A DNA stretch of 64,000 bases from Guadua angustifolia (taxonomy: Eukaryota > Streptophyta > Magnoliopsida > Poales > Poaceae). How positions within the stretch are numbered: position 1 is the stretch's first letter; the number at the start of each line of letters is the position of its first letter. Made by a program: the position numbers and the translations under genes. Where the stretch lies: NCBI GenBank assembly GCA_036346375.1, contig JAYEVE010001309.1, positions 62,001 to 126,000 on the forward strand. Direction: 5' to 3'. The notes under the pieces are model-generated. The model did not search any database. It was not told where the DNA came from and worked only from the letters and a program-made list of their open reading frames with translations. Shown piece after piece: positions 9,641 to 21,689 of the stretch.

Positions 9641-12600
9641 CTAATCTGCCTCTCTGATGGTCAGATCTAAAGCGATGAGCTCCGCCTCCATGGTTGACCT
9701 TGTCAAAATGGTCTGCTTACAAGACCTCCATGACTTTGCACCACCACCAATGGTAAACACATATCCACCGGTGGCATAGAGCTCATCTACATCGAAATCC
9801 AGCCGAGTCATCAGATCCTCAAGCAATCGCAGAGTGCCTGAATAGTGAATCGCATAACTCATAGTACCTTTCAAATAGCGCATTACCCTTTCAAGTGCAT
9901 GCCAATGATCGAGTCGGGTTTGACATGAACCTACTCAATTTGCTCACAAAGAAATGATATATCGAGTCTCGTTGCACCAAAGAAGATACATGAGCGAACC
10001 GACAACTGAGAATATCTCAATTGGTTTAAGCCAATTCTCTTATTCTTTCTCAATGTCACTTTGGGATCATAAGGAGTGGGGAGGGCTTGTCGTCCATAAA
10101 GCCAAACCGCTCAAGACCTTCTCCACATAGTGGGATTGCGAAGAGTAATCCCACTCTCATCCTTAATAAGCTTGATGTCTGAATTACATCGGCTTCTCCC
10201 TGATCTTTCATATCAAATTTCTTTGTGAGAAAAGACTTGACCTCATTGATCACATCAATATTTGTGCCAAAGATCAAGATATCGCCCACATAAAGGCACA
10301 ATATAACTCCTTCACCCCCACCATAGCGATAATATACACATCTATCGGCCTCATTAATGACAAAGTTCGCAGAGGTCAAAGTGGTGTCGAACTTCTCATG
10401 CCATTGCTTAGGTGCTTGTTTGAGCCATACAAAGATTTCAATAATTTACACACCTTGCTCTCTTGACCCTTTACTACATACCCATCAGTCGCTCCATATA
10501 GATTTCCTCATCTAGCTCTCCATTAGGAAAGCTGTCTTCACGTCCATCCGATGAACAAGAAGACCATACGAGGCAGCCAGGAAAGTAGTACTCGAATGGT
10601 GGTCATTCTAGCAACAGTGAATAAGTATCAAAGAAATCTTCGCCTTCTTTTGGGTGTAACCCTTAGCCACAAGCCGAGCCCTCAGACTTCTCAATAGTAC
10701 CATCGGGCCTAAGCTTCTTCTTGAACACCCACTTGCAGCCCACATGTGTTTACTGACCATAGGGTCGTTCAGGTCACCTCCCAAGTCCCATTGGCAAGAA
10801 TCGAGTCCATCTCATTCTCGACAGCTTCTTTCCAATTATCTCAGATCCGGAGATGCATATGCCTCTGCAATGGACGTGGGAGTATCATCCACGAGGTACA
10901 TAATGAAATCATTGCCAAAGGATTTTTCAATCCTCCGTCTCTTGCTCTTTCTAGGAGCTTCATTGTCATCCTCCTCTAGGATTTTCTCAAGTGGTTGCTC
11001 GGAAGACTCAACAGTGTAATAGTCTCGTGAATTATCTCGAAGAAAATCTAGAAGTGCTATGCATGTCATTCATTGAAATATATTCTCAAAAAACGTAGCA
11101 TCACGAGACTCCATAATAGTATCAACATACATATCGGGCATATCGATTTAACTACTAAAATCTATAGCGATGCTCACGAGCATATCCCGTAAAGACACGA
11201 TCCATCGTCTTAGGCCCGAGCTTACGCTTTTTGTTAATCGGTACATTGACTTTCACCAAGCATCCCCATGTGCGCAAGTAAGAAAGTGATGGTTTTCTCC
11301 CAACCCACTTCTCGTAAGGGGTCTTCTCCATTTTACATTGGGAACTCTATTCAGACATGACATGAAGTCAACACTGCCTCCCCCACCATGCCTTAGATAA
11401 ACCAAAAAGATTCAACATGGCATTCACCAAGTCGGTCGGCGGCGGTTTTTCCTCTCGGCAATCCCGCTTGATTCGGGCAAGTAGGGAGGTGTCCTCTCAT
11501 GAATAATACCATGTTCGCATGTAAATCATCAAAGATTTTGGGAAAAATTCGCCACCACGATCCGACCTAAGACGCTTGATCTTTCTCTCTAGTTGATTTT
11601 CAACTTCACTTTATAGATTTTAAAGTAGTCTAGCGTCTCGTCCTTAGTTTTCAACAAGTAAACATAGCAAAATCTAGTCGCATCATCAATCAATGTCATA
11701 AAATATCTCTTTCCACCTTTTGTCAACACACCATTCATCTCACACAGATCAGAATGTATGAGTTCTAGAGGTGCCAAGTTCCTCTCCTCAGCCGCCTTGT
11801 GTGGCTTTCGAGGTTGCTTCGATTGCACACAACTATGGCACTTAGAACCTTTGGCAATAGTGAAATTCGAATTAAACTCATGCCGAAAGCCGGTTCATAA
11901 GACCAAAATTAATGTGGCATAAAGCGAGAGTGCCAAATACTCGCATCATCATTAACACTACCACATATATGGTTCACAGACTTATTATTGAAATCTGAAA
12001 GGAAAAGCGGAACAAGCCTCCGCACTCATAGCCTTTACCAATAAATAGTCCATGCTTGGACACAACTACTTTATTGGACTCTAACACTACCTTAAACCCT
12101 TCTCTCGCATAGAAGGGAGCCACTAACGAGATTCTTGTTGATAGAAGGGACATCTTGACGTTCCTCAAGCGCACGATCTTTCCCGGTGAACTTCAGATCC
12201 ATTGTGCGCTGCCATGAGCGAAGCATGTGACCCATTCCCCATCGGGACGGAAGAATCCCGAATGACCCGATAAGAAGAGAACATATTGATGTCGAACACA
12301 CATGAACGTTAGCACCAGATCAATCCACCAACCGAAGATGAAATATCGAGAATACTGAAGGTAAATTACCATACCTGCGTCTCGGCAAAGATTGCTAGCG
12401 GTCATGTGTTGATGACCTTGGACGTCATCCTTTGTTGGCTTTTTTTCCTCGACGGTCCGCACGATCGGGGCATTCCTTGGAAAAGTGTCCGACTCACCAC
12501 ATGTGAAGCGGTCACCACCTTGTTCATCATCTTCTTCTTGAAGTTGGTAGTCTTGTTAGGCTTATTTTTCCCTTTGTTCTTGCCGTAGTTCTTCAAACAC

Positions 12601-13211
12601 GTTGGCGCTGGATCGCCCTCGGCTCCTTTACCTTTGAAATCCTTAGCCCGAGCCTCTCTTCAACATCAAGGACGCCATCGGTTTTCGATCGATATCTTTG
12701 TCCTCTTAGGTTTTAGTGTAGTGCGAAACTCCTCCACGAGGGAGGCGGTTTTGCAATGATGCAACCGGCCACAAAAGGATCGGGTAAGATGCATTCCAGG
12801 AGTTCGAGTTCCTTGACAATGCACTGTATCTCATGGGCTTGCTCTACAACAGAGCGATTATCAGCCATCTTATAGTCATGAAAGTTTTCCATGACATACG
12901 ATTCACTACTCGTGATCCGATGCAACGAACTTAGCATTCAAGCAGTATCCCACAAGACCTTCAGCGTCTGTTATGTGCATGTACACATCACACAGACGGT
13001 CGGCAAGAACGCTAAGAATGCATCCAATGAAGAGAGTATTGGCATCCGTGAAACTCTTCTGCTGCTCGGTAGAGAGATCACCTTCAGGTTTGCCTTTACT
13101 AACCCAGAATACATTCATAGCCGTAAGCCAGAGCGTGACCTTGACTTGCCACCTCTTAAAGTGCACACCAGAGAATTTCTCCGGCCTCAGTGCGTCGGCA
13201 AATCCAGCCAT
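9641..13211 (-). pseudogene. Copia-A gag-pol polyprotein, broken
   Basis: Starts ATG at 13211 (MAGFADALRPEKFSGVHF), 38 bases inside the LTR. UBN2-type gag covers 12713-13211. A CCHC-like knuckle near 12490 has Arg for the first Cys (RFTCGE...). Integrase core is at 11589-11828 (HSDLCEMNG, LIDDATRFCYVYLL), and the RT lead near 10700 retains a CKWVFKKK-like stretch. RT at 10056-10379 carries YVGD at 10281-10292, where the family has YVDD. RNase H is at 9641-9883 (TRSTMEAELIALD). Frameshifts and stops break every junction. Known: the YVDD aspartates bind metal in reverse transcriptase, so this change alone would disable it. Confidence 0.9.
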
Positions 13212-13249
13212 TGTTAATCCAAGAAATGTCTACAATAAGGTTTTTGGAT

Positions 13250-14222
13250 TGTTGAGAAATTAGACATTTTCCAGATTAAATTCCGAATATAAATCATGAA
13301 CAACATCACAGAAACTAGCATGTATATCTCTAACATACTAGATAGCACGAACATCATGATCATCTTGATAAACATGATTAACCACGAGATTAGAACAGAT
13401 TGAATGTACTGAGCAAAAGAGGATGACGGCGCGTTGCGGTGCGGTTCTTGATTATGACGTTGACGTAGTAGGTGCGGATGCGGTGTTGACGAGGTCAATG
13501 TTGGTGACGCGTAGCGTCGCAGAGCCGCTGCCACGCACGACGCCCAAAGCAGCAGAACAGAAGACGAGCGTGGTACGAACTTGAGCAGTCGCGTGAGCGC
13601 TTCTAAACCTTATTCGCCCTCTCCGTGCAGATCGCGAAGACGCGGGTTCCGGAGACCGCTCTCCCGATTGCGTATGCACGTCGGCCGGATGGAGAAGATT
13701 ACGGCGGCGGCGAAGCAGCGTAGAGGTGGCAAAAACCCTAACTCAACGTGGTCTCAGATATTCATCTACATGGATGCACGACGCAAGATTTATAGGGATA
13801 CTCGTAATCGGATCAACGTGACTCAAGACGTGCCACGATCGGAGTCATTCTGAGTCCTTATCTCATACCGCAACCGCGACGAATCCGAGTAGCAAAAGAA
13901 TAAAGCGCAAAAGGAAGCTGCGTCTGCGCAAGGCCCTCGGACCGGATTTCGACGGACCATTCACGCAGTGCCAGACGCTCGCGCCCTCCGCCCGCCCGCC
14001 CGGCCCGGCGAGGTGAGGCGAGGCGAGCGTGTGGGCTTTCTCCTTTCTCCCACATGGTTCTACCATGGTGAACCACAGTCAACTATATAAACTAGTGTTC
14101 ACCACTTTAGGCTAGCAATGTGGGACTATTCATAGTGCACATGCCTCCTCATGAGTGGTCCTTTGAGATTTTCTAGAAATTATTTGTCTCAGTTAAGTGG
14201 GCCAAACCCAAATATTCCAACA
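13250..14222 (-). repeat. Copia-A 5' LTR
   Basis: 973 bp, ending in CCAACA at 14222 (TGTTGG on the coding strand). Aligns along its length with 8095-9090 but with many small indels, for example in the GC-rich parts at 13430-13720 and 13970-14030. Translations over it (such as 13581-13853) are not genes. Confidence 0.88.
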
Positions 14223-14227
14223 GGACC

Positions 14228-14431
14228 CAGATGGTAGCGTGCGTAAGAAAGGGCTTGAAAGTCGGTATCTTTTTTCCAAGCAAGGCATCGACCAAATGAA
14301 TTGAAATCAGAATTCCCCTTTCTCCTGTCTCTTCTTCCTCCTCCTCAAGCCTTCCTCTATCTTTGTGTTAATTCGTCTCATGTCACAGTGAACCTTGTAC
14401 GCTGCCATGGGATATTTACCCAATTCGAGAG
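14228..14431 (+). other. Leader upstream of an unidentified gag-like frame
   Basis: Joins 8050-8089 once Copia-A is removed. It has pyrimidine-rich CTTCTTCCTCCTCCTC near 14328 and no gene of its own. It may be the 5' untranslated part of the reading frame that follows. Confidence 0.3.
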
Positions 14432-15780
14432 TTGAGATCTCACATCTCAGCGATTTCATCGTCGACGACCGTGGGAAATGACAGCTCTTCATCCTCAACC
14501 TCACATTGGGTTTGGGAATGGCCGATCATGGCAGAGGAGAGGTGGGTAGAGATGGTGAAGCAAATGGAGTTGACAACTATAGCAGTGGCCCGGATCATTG
14601 GCAGACAAGCTTTTGGAAGCAAGGAGGGCGTGCCTGAGCTGCTACTTCCACCACTGACGCCATGCAAGGGGGTGCGCGACTGCAAGGATTGTAGTGGCAC
14701 CACACTACCACACCAGGAACAGCCCATGGTTGCTACCACTCAAGTTTTCGATGGAATGCCATTCACACCTGAAAGTTCGCTGCAGAAGCAAATGGACGAA
14801 ATGGAAGCGGCGGTGAGGAATATGTGTGCCAATCTAGGCATTGGAGGTGAAGGTGACGAGAGCATGCAGCAGGTGTTCGATGGAATGCCTTATGCGATGA
14901 TTGCGATCACGATGTCAGTTGACCGGGAGGGCATGGAGTCTGATACTAGCCCATGGGTGCTTCCGTCTTTGGTAGCAGGTGCTGCCCTTGAGATGTTCGG
15001 TGCAATGCTTCTGAAGGATGTGGTGTGGGATGATGAGGAGGATACACCACAGGACCTCGACTGGCACGATGGCATATTGTAGCAACTAGCTCAGTGTCGA
15101 GAGTACTTTGATGGCGGGAATAGGAAGACAATTGTTGAGCCAATCATCGATGACGTGCTCACTCAGGTCAGTAGCTCTTCCCTCTTCCTAGAGCTTCGCA
15201 TGGATGTTTTGGATGAGGTGTTTGATGGAACGCCTCGCACGGACGAGGTGTGGGATGAGAAGCTTGCGGACGATGTGATCACCCAAGTCGGTAGTTCATC
15301 GGTGTTCCTGGAGTTTTACATGGATGCTGCAGACCATATATGTGAGGGTATGCTTGATGAGGACGTAGCCGAGGCCTCAATCCACCTGACAACAAGCTCA
15401 TCCATGTCGTGGATTCAGTGTTGTTTCTAGAATTGGGTCCAGTTGCAGTCGACCTTGTGTTTGAGGAAATGCTTGGCTAAGTCGTAGACATTGAGGTGCG
15501 TGTGCTTGTTGGTGAGGAGACCAACAAGAAGCTTGGCCGGCAATCGACTCTAGAGCTCAATTTTGTGGACGGCAACCATGTATGCCTTGAAATGTTCAAC
15601 GAGGCCAACGACAAACTGCAGCTGGAGGAACGGCATGGAGCTGGTTTGGCCAAGCTTCTACCATCCAAAATGGTACACGCTACACAACATCCTCCATATT
15701 GCTACTGTGAGCTCTACACACGGTGTCTCAACCACCAATGTAAGGGTCAGTGCTTCCTTATCTGTCATGGAGTGTTTGAT
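14432..15780 (+). pseudogene. Unidentified gag-like reading frame, 5' part, interrupted by CACTA-2
   Basis: Three consecutive open stretches: 14432-15082, then 15155-15430 in the same frame after a stop at 15080, then 15496-15780 in a shifted frame. The product is acidic, with a recurring QVFDGMP / EVFDGTP motif (near 14746, 14873, 15215) and recurring VSSSSLFLEL / VGSSSVFLEF blocks (near 15170 and 15290). I associate repeated VFDGMP blocks with uncharacterised retroelement frames of grasses, but I cannot name a family. The frame reaches codon GAT at 15778-15780, exactly the CACTA-2 target duplication, and continues at 27549. It may be a gag-type or accessory ORF of an older LTR element. Confidence 0.5.
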
Positions 15781-15985
15781 CACTACTACAGAACGGCACA
15801 TCAGAATCGGTTCTTTTTTAGCATTAGAATCGGTTCTAGTGGCGATACGATGTCCTTAGATAGTGATGAGATGGAGCTATCAGAATCGGTTTTGACCCGA
15901 TCGTGATAAAATGTCATCTGATGAGGGGGTCATCAGAATCACTTCCCTTAAAGAACCGATTCTGATGACCCATTGGAGTGTGCCA
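15781..15985. repeat. CACTA-2 left terminus and subterminal repeats
   Basis: TIR CACTACTACAGAACGGCACATC is followed by copies of CAGAATCGGTTCT in direct and inverted orientation up to about 15975 (AGAACCGATTCTGATGACCC). The repeat core matches the right subterminal region at 27060-27540. About 16000-16200 is AT-rich with no gene. Confidence 0.85.
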
Positions 15986-16229
15986 TTTTTGCAAATTCTT
16001 CAAAAAAAACACAGATTAAAACAGTATGCACAATATATATCATCACATTCTCAATACAGAACACAGGATGCATATATCACATTCACAGAACAGAAACGCT
16101 TCAATTACAACACATATATATCATAGTCGTTCACAATATACAACTCTAACATGCTTGACAATGAGTACATGGACTTCCTCTGATACATATCAAATTGACA
16201 TATATTATTAATATTGTTTACATATGGAC

Positions 16230-19200
16230 TAGTAGGATGCTTCGGATCTCTAAACTGTCATCCTCGATATAACTTCTAACCAAGATCACCGCATAAGTGG
16301 TCTCAGTAAATTGTTGAGTGCTTTCTTCGTCTAAACTCTTACGGGGATATTGATCTTCGCAAAATGTAAATGAGTGTATTAATTTCAGGTTCAAAATTTC
16401 TATGTAAAAGGCTAAGTATATTATTATGCACGACATATACCTTAGGGAAAAGTTGTGAGTTGCCGACCACGATGAGCATGTCTTTGCATGACATAGAAGC
16501 CGCAATGGTCACCGCTGCCTGTTGATGGCACTCGTGAAGAGAGAAAAGAAATTCAGCCCACGAAGATTAGATGTCAAAAAATTAATCATATATATGCTAG
16601 GCACTTGTACCTTAAATTGCTTATCCGCAGTTGTCTTGCCCTTTTTGTCGTCGTCGGCCCTCCTTCATCGACATAGTCCGAGAAACCCCTACATACATTG
16701 GAGAGCACCATTGAGTCAAAAAAATAAACGTAGTTAAATTCCTCGATGTGTTAGGTTTCAATAATGTGCTTATCGCAAAAGAGGCTTGATCGCAGATGCC
16801 ATCGGTCTCTTGTTAATCGAAAGTTAAATGTGTAGATTGTATTTTCACTCGGAACGAGGACGAGTAGAACCCAATGGTTGCATATTAAATAAAATATAGT
16901 GCAAGGAAATAAGTTCACATACGGTTTTAAGTGCGCATAAGTAATTGAATCGAAAAGTACTACTTACTCCTCGTGGTACGGCAATACAATGAAGTCCTTA
17001 TTCGACTCAGCTTGCAATACCCCCTTGATGTAGCTAGCAACGAACCCCGGTTGAAGCTTAGCCATGATCGCAGACACAAGCTCGGGGTCGACAAACCCAA
17101 CTTCGTGTAGATTCATCACGGCTCGTTGTCTCATTATCCTGCAACTCGTGTTGAATGAGAAAACATAATGCAAAATCCTATAAAAGTCATGAGCGCAAGC
17201 TATATGGTGTGATACTCACAGCGTCCATGATCGTAAAGTAGAAATATCGACGGCTTTCATTTGGTACACACGAATAGATCCTCAAACTCGACAGGAATGT
17301 TCCATTCTCCTCACGGTGAAAATGTACCATTTTATACTTCACGTTGAAGTCGACTCGACGCTCTTCCCCTTCACCTTATCAAGGTACCATCCATGGAGGA
17401 GGCGAGTCCACCTGCCTAGATCATTCACCAGGCGATGCAATCGGGGCTTTCCATGCTCAGAGGCCTTATAATCATACTGGTGCCCGTGTGGCTGTGGCCG
17501 ACTTTTCTTTTGGGTCAAGGAGTCTCCGAGGTCGGGCAAGGGGCTTTTCAGTACCTTAAGGGCGCCTGTGGCCTCTGTCGCCTTTGCCCTCTTGGTGAAA
17601 GGAGTCTCGGAGGCCTCTGTGGTTCTACTGGTGTCGTGGTTTGTCCTTTACACGCCAGTCTGCACTCTGTGTCATCAGTCATGTTGGAGCAGCAGTGGGA
17701 GCAGGAGGAGGCGCAAGCCAGGAGCAAGAGCAGAGCAGGAGCAGGAGCAAAGTGAGGAGGAGAGCGGGATCAAAGTGAGGAGCAGGAGCAGGCGCAGGAG
17801 CAGGAGCAGGAGCAGGCGCAGGAGGAACCTATGAAGCACGCATATATTTAACTTACTGCAGTAGTACTGGAATGGTAGAGAAGACGTGGAGGGACTTTTT
17901 ACCTTGACCAGTACGACACCCGTCGTGGGCCACTTGATGAACGACATGCGTGCTTGCCCGAGAGTGGTGATATCTTCGTTGGGGGGGAAATCGAGCACAT
18001 GTGATAAGAAGTCTTCGTGGGACGTAGTCCACCAAAGACCTCATGTAGCCCTTCCCCACAGTGACCATGCACAAGATCGGTCTCGTTGCATGGAAATGCA
18101 ACCCAGCGTGCGACCTCGATGGGAAATCCATCCTCCGTCATGATGGTGAGCTGGCACTTCGCAGCACTGCAAGAAGTGTACAACTTGAGGAAAAACATTG
18201 CGGAGTTACACTCGTAGCTTTAACTCAGAAAAATTAATTATTACCTTCATTTGGGGACCGGTCTTATCATTTTTGGAACCGGTTTGCTAGGTTGGGGCAC
18301 AGACTTCTCTATGAGAGTCGAGGGCATCCGCTCGACTTTGGGAAATCATCGCCATCATCTCGCCCTCAGCGATCCTCATGTGCCATCATCTCCTCTTATC
18401 TCCTCCTCACGTGCCATCATCTCCTCCTTAATCTCCTCCTCACCGCTCCCTTAGTGTGTCCTTGAGGCGCTTCTCACGTGCTGCCATGACCTTGATACTA
18501 AGACTCGCAGGCGTCATCTTGAAAGTAGGACTTCTTCGTGTGTCCCGCCCACGGCAAGCACCGCCCTTATGGTCGGACTTCCGATCATAGACGGCAGAGA
18601 TGTCCTTCGACCCTTGGCTCAGAAGGTCCCTGTTCTTTTCACCGGCTTACCTCTTCTGTAATAAGCTTAGTCTGAATTAGATTTGAAATACAACAAGTTG
18701 GGTCAATTGTATTGTACTAAGTTAGATGTCTTACGATGGTAGAGACGACTTGAGCGGTAGCGGTGGTTTGCAACTACAAGCTGCCCGTCAGGGTTTTCTT
18801 TGTCCTCGCTAATACCCGCTATGCGTCGCTCCTCGATATGTGGGAGTAAGGCATCACCGTCCCGAGTGAGTGCACTCCTCGGCTAGTCGCGCCCACTCTG
18901 CCTTCTTCCCTCATAGCATCAGTATTGAGGTGGTGCGGGTGCGTGTTATGCCTCGGACAGCGGTGTTCCTCTCTCACCGCTCTGCCTCATGCACCCTTCA
19001 TCCTCGTGAACTCCGCCCAAACATCGTGGGTCACAAATGGATACCTCTCGAATGGTGTACGGCCTTTCAAAGACGCATCACTGTGCATAAGGGTCTTGAA
19101 GTGCCTCAAGGCCACACCCATCCTCTTCAAGGCGCACTGCCTCGCTTTGGGTTCATCTTCCTCCTCTATAATCCATTTACTCTTAACCTCTTCCCACAAC

Positions 19201-19500
19201 CGATTCTTACGCTTTCCATGACTTCCTTTCTCCAATCCTTAATTGTTATGGGCACTCTCTCCTCACCAATTGGCCAAGAAATGACCCGTATCGCCCCATG
19301 TACTTAGGAGGGCCGTGCAGACACTTCGTGGCATTGAAGCGGAGAACTGCGGCGTTCTCCTCAGAGCCCCTTTGTTTGGTCCTCGGGTCTTCCTCACCTT
19401 ACTCGCCCTTTAGTAATTGGAACCATGCTCGCCCTCAAGAAGACACCTTCTACTGTCTGCGACGAGCCGATGCTCTCTAGTTGCGACATTTTGAGTTTTC
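16230..19500 (-). pseudogene. CACTA accessory gene: Transposase_24 (Ptta/En/Spm) + DUF8039-like + Ulp1-like (C48) protease, broken
   Basis: Read on the minus strand. N-terminal part at 18987-19480: PPKYMGRYGSFLGQLVRR, VPITIKDWR, then WEEVKSKWIIEEED and RTPFERYPFVT, the Ptta/En/Spm transposase signature. A middle part at 17853-18198 has DGFPIEVARWVAFPCNETDLVHG and LDFPPNEDITTLGQARMSF, which I recall as DUF8039. The C-terminal Ulp1 fold starts at 16964-17173 (EVGFVDPELVSAIM, FIVLPYHEE, then a GTAAGT donor). The catalytic His lies in HWVLLVLVP (codon 16874-16876) and the catalytic Cys in HCGFYVM (codon 16502-16504). The Asp position is not clear. Known: Ulp1/SENP enzymes cleave SUMO; the role in CACTA elements is unknown. 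Exons are broken by indels and one low-complexity insertion. Confidence 0.75.
17690..17830. repeat. AGGAGC/GGAGCAGGCGC low-complexity tract in the CACTA-2 protease gene
   Basis: About 140 bp of (A/C)GGAGCAGGAGCA-type repeats between the DUF8039-like part and the protease part. In the coding direction it would give Ala/Pro/Leu-rich low complexity, perhaps a flexible linker, but the local frame is not secure. Confidence 0.75.
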
Positions 19501-20016
19501 TTATCGATAAGGTCATATGTGTGACATGAGAGAAAGCAATTTGAAGCTACTATATGCACTTGACAATAAATCTTGTAAAGGATCAACAGATAATTCATAG
19601 TATGCAATTGTTCAACAAAAGTCTATCTATTGACCAACTAAATAAGTTCAATGATAACTCCTAATCTCTAAATTCAACGGATACATGTGGGTTACGCAAG
19701 TTAAACTCTAACCTATGCTCGATAAAAAACAAAAGCCCATTCCATATGACAAGTGAATTTAGCACTAGCAGATGTTTGGAAATACCAACAAGTTTCAGAT
19801 TTCACAACATCAACAGAGAATTTGAGCATTAATGTACTAATGCAATGACAATAATACTTGCAAGACAATGGGAACAATAGGTCGGTTTTCGATACTTGCA
19901 AGAATAGCAACACAAGAAGGTCAAGTTAGTGTTTACATAACATGTAATATCGTTGACCAACTAAATACGCACTCAACGATAACCCCTAATCTCTAAATAG
20001 GTTTGGTCCTAATCCC
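19501..20016. other. CACTA-2 region between the protease gene start and hairpin 1
   Basis: No gene. Contains the short block CTAATCTCTAAATT...GTTACGCAAG..TAAACTCTAAC (about 19655-19715), related to the flanks of the hairpin cassette at 19981-20330 but without the hairpin itself. This suggests the hairpin was added to, or lost from, a tandem copy. Confidence 0.45.
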
Positions 20017-20209
20017 ATTCGAGGATATGTGGTTCGAGCAAGTTTTGTTGTTGTACAACCAGAGAAAATTTCGGAAGATCTTCATTGTTCTCCGATACAC
20101 ATCTCGACAACAGTCAAGAGGGTATATCAGGAGAACACCGGAAACGCTATCAAATCAACTCGAGTTGTACAACATAGCTCAGAACTTGCCCGAACCACAT
20201 ATCTCGAAT
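20017..20209. repeat. Hairpin 1: 193-bp imperfect palindrome in CACTA-2, upstream of the protease gene
   Basis: The left arm starts ATTCGAGGATATGTGGTT and the right arm ends AACCACATATCTCGAAT. The arms stay complementary inwards (GAGCAAGTTTTG..GTTGTACAAC; TGTTCTCCGATACA against TATATCAGGAGAACA) around a loop near 20112-20122. The same structure recurs at 26324-26524. It could fold into a long hairpin RNA, be a fold-back MITE, or be part of a promoter cassette. Confidence 0.75.
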
Positions 20210-20266
20210 CGCCCAAAAACGTGGACAATTCGAGATCGCTTGCTTATGAATATGCTATTCCAAAGA

Positions 20267-20278
20267 TATTTATAAATA
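20267..20278 (-). promoter_or_regulatory. Candidate TATA box of the CACTA-2 protease gene
   Basis: TATTTATAAATA reads symmetrically enough to work on the minus strand. It lies about 770 bp upstream of the first recognisable codons (about 19500) and just outside hairpin 1. The identical motif stands in the same place beside hairpin 2 (26583-26594). Confidence 0.4.
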
Positions 20279-20346
20279 AGCACTCTCGAACAGGGAGACG
20301 AGGTTACGCAACCTAAACTCTAACATATGCCGAGATAAAAACAAAA

Positions 20347-21369
20347 GTAATATGCTGAAAGTAAACACATGTCTAAACAAAAGTAATATGCTAAAAGTAA
20401 ACATATATCTAAACAAAATTAATATGCCGAAAATAAGCCATTAGCAAAACTGTGATTCGTATATCTACATATAACAAAATGGAACTTAACAAAGACTTGT
20501 AAAATATAGGACCTCACAAACATGATGAATGACAATAAATTATCTTGAACTTATCTTCCTACTTGATTTGCACAGCTTATGCACCACTTAAGATCATGAA
20601 ATTAATTTGAGGGAAGGACATAATCAAAGATAAGAAGACACTCAAAAGACCGTTGTCAATTGCTCTATGTCTACAAGACCCAATATGGTTTATGATTAGT
20701 GCTCTCAGATTAGGGTTTGGATGAAGATAAGAATCTTCACCACAATCACAAATGGGCTAACAAATTATTCAATGGATTAGGCCTTGAATTCATACCACCT
20801 TAAAATGCACACTAAAGAATTGTACTGTCAATGTATACACACAGTTCAGATCATAACCAGTACTAAACTTGCTAACCAAAACAGTACACGACTTCTAGAT
20901 CAGCAAGTAAAAGCAAAGTTCTTATTGTTTGTCACTACTTACTTCTTCCAGAATACGTAACAACCGATTTACTCATACCACTAGCATGAACTAAATCAAT
21001 TTAGACATCGCTAAGATTACTCATATACGATCAATCAAAATAGATCAATAATCAAACAAGTAATCGATTAATCAAGAATGCGCTTAGGCAACCGATCAAT
21101 ACCGAGTATGGGTCAAAGCAATCAGAGATCGATTCTAGTAACACAAGTAAGCGTAAACTAGTGAATTGAACTAAACCGACAAAGAATGAACTAAGCAATA
21201 ACAAGTTATCACACGAGTATATTCGGACAGCAAAATGATCAATTCTTCTAAGCATTCAAGTCTATAATTCAAGGCCTAAAACACGTAAGAAAATGTTCTC
21301 GATCATATATATAAACCCTAGTTCATCATTGAGCAAAGACCAACACCTCGGCCAAACAGAACAAAGTGC
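20347..21369. other. CACTA-2 AT-rich intergenic DNA, no gene
   Basis: No recognisable coding sequence. It lies between the hairpin cassette and the GC-rich block. Short AGTAATATGCTAAAAGTAAACA repeats occur near 20347-20400. Confidence 0.5.
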
Positions 21370-21650
21370 TAAACCGAAGATACTCACGAAGGCGGGCGGT
21401 GTCGGCGGCGGAGGGATGCGCGTCCTCGGCGTCGGCGTGGCGGTCTTGAGGTGGCGTGTGAAGGCGTCGGCGTCGAGGGCGCGGCGGTGTCGGCAATGGA
21501 GGGATGCGGTGTGTCGGCGACGGGCGGGAGGCGAGGCACCGGCGACGGGCGCAGGCGAGGCACCGGCGTCGGAGGCGGGCGGGCGTCGGCGCGCCAAGGC
21601 GGGCGGGAGGCGGGATGATGCAAGACCGGGCGGCTAGGGTTAAGCGTGGA
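21370..21650 (-). other. GC-rich low-complexity block in CACTA-2
   Basis: GGCGTCGGCG/GGCGGGAGGCG repeats give Pro/Arg-rich spurious frames on both strands. It resembles the CACTA-1 block at 3690-4030 and, as there, abuts subterminal-like repeats on its right. Probably a GC-rich leader or first exon, though the gene it would belong to is unclear. Confidence 0.45.
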
Positions 21651-21689
21651 GTGGAGCATGCGCAATGGCTATGGTCGCGAAAATGGGCC

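Larger units (their letters stand above)
8095..14222 (-). mobile_element. Copia-A: full-length Ty1/copia retrotransposon, minus strand
   Basis: Two LTRs (8095-9090 and 13250-14222) enclose a gag-pol region read on the minus strand. Identical GGACC flanks it at 8090-8094 and 14223-14227, a clean 5-bp target duplication. The order gag, integrase, reverse transcriptase, RNase H defines Ty1/copia. It belongs to the same family as Copia-B (54062-60437), which lies inverted about 40 kb away. The 3' non-coding part is shorter than in Copia-B: the interior next to the 3' LTR (about 9091-9110) lacks several hundred bases, including the polypurine tract and the last bases of the LTR edge. Confidence 0.93.

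Noticed and set aside
17675..17998. Minus-strand frame ending in a poly-leucine stretch, resembling a membrane segment
   Set aside because: The leucines come from the AGGAGC low-complexity tract read in one frame; the preceding FPPNEDITTLGQ part belongs to the DUF8039-like domain, which is kept.
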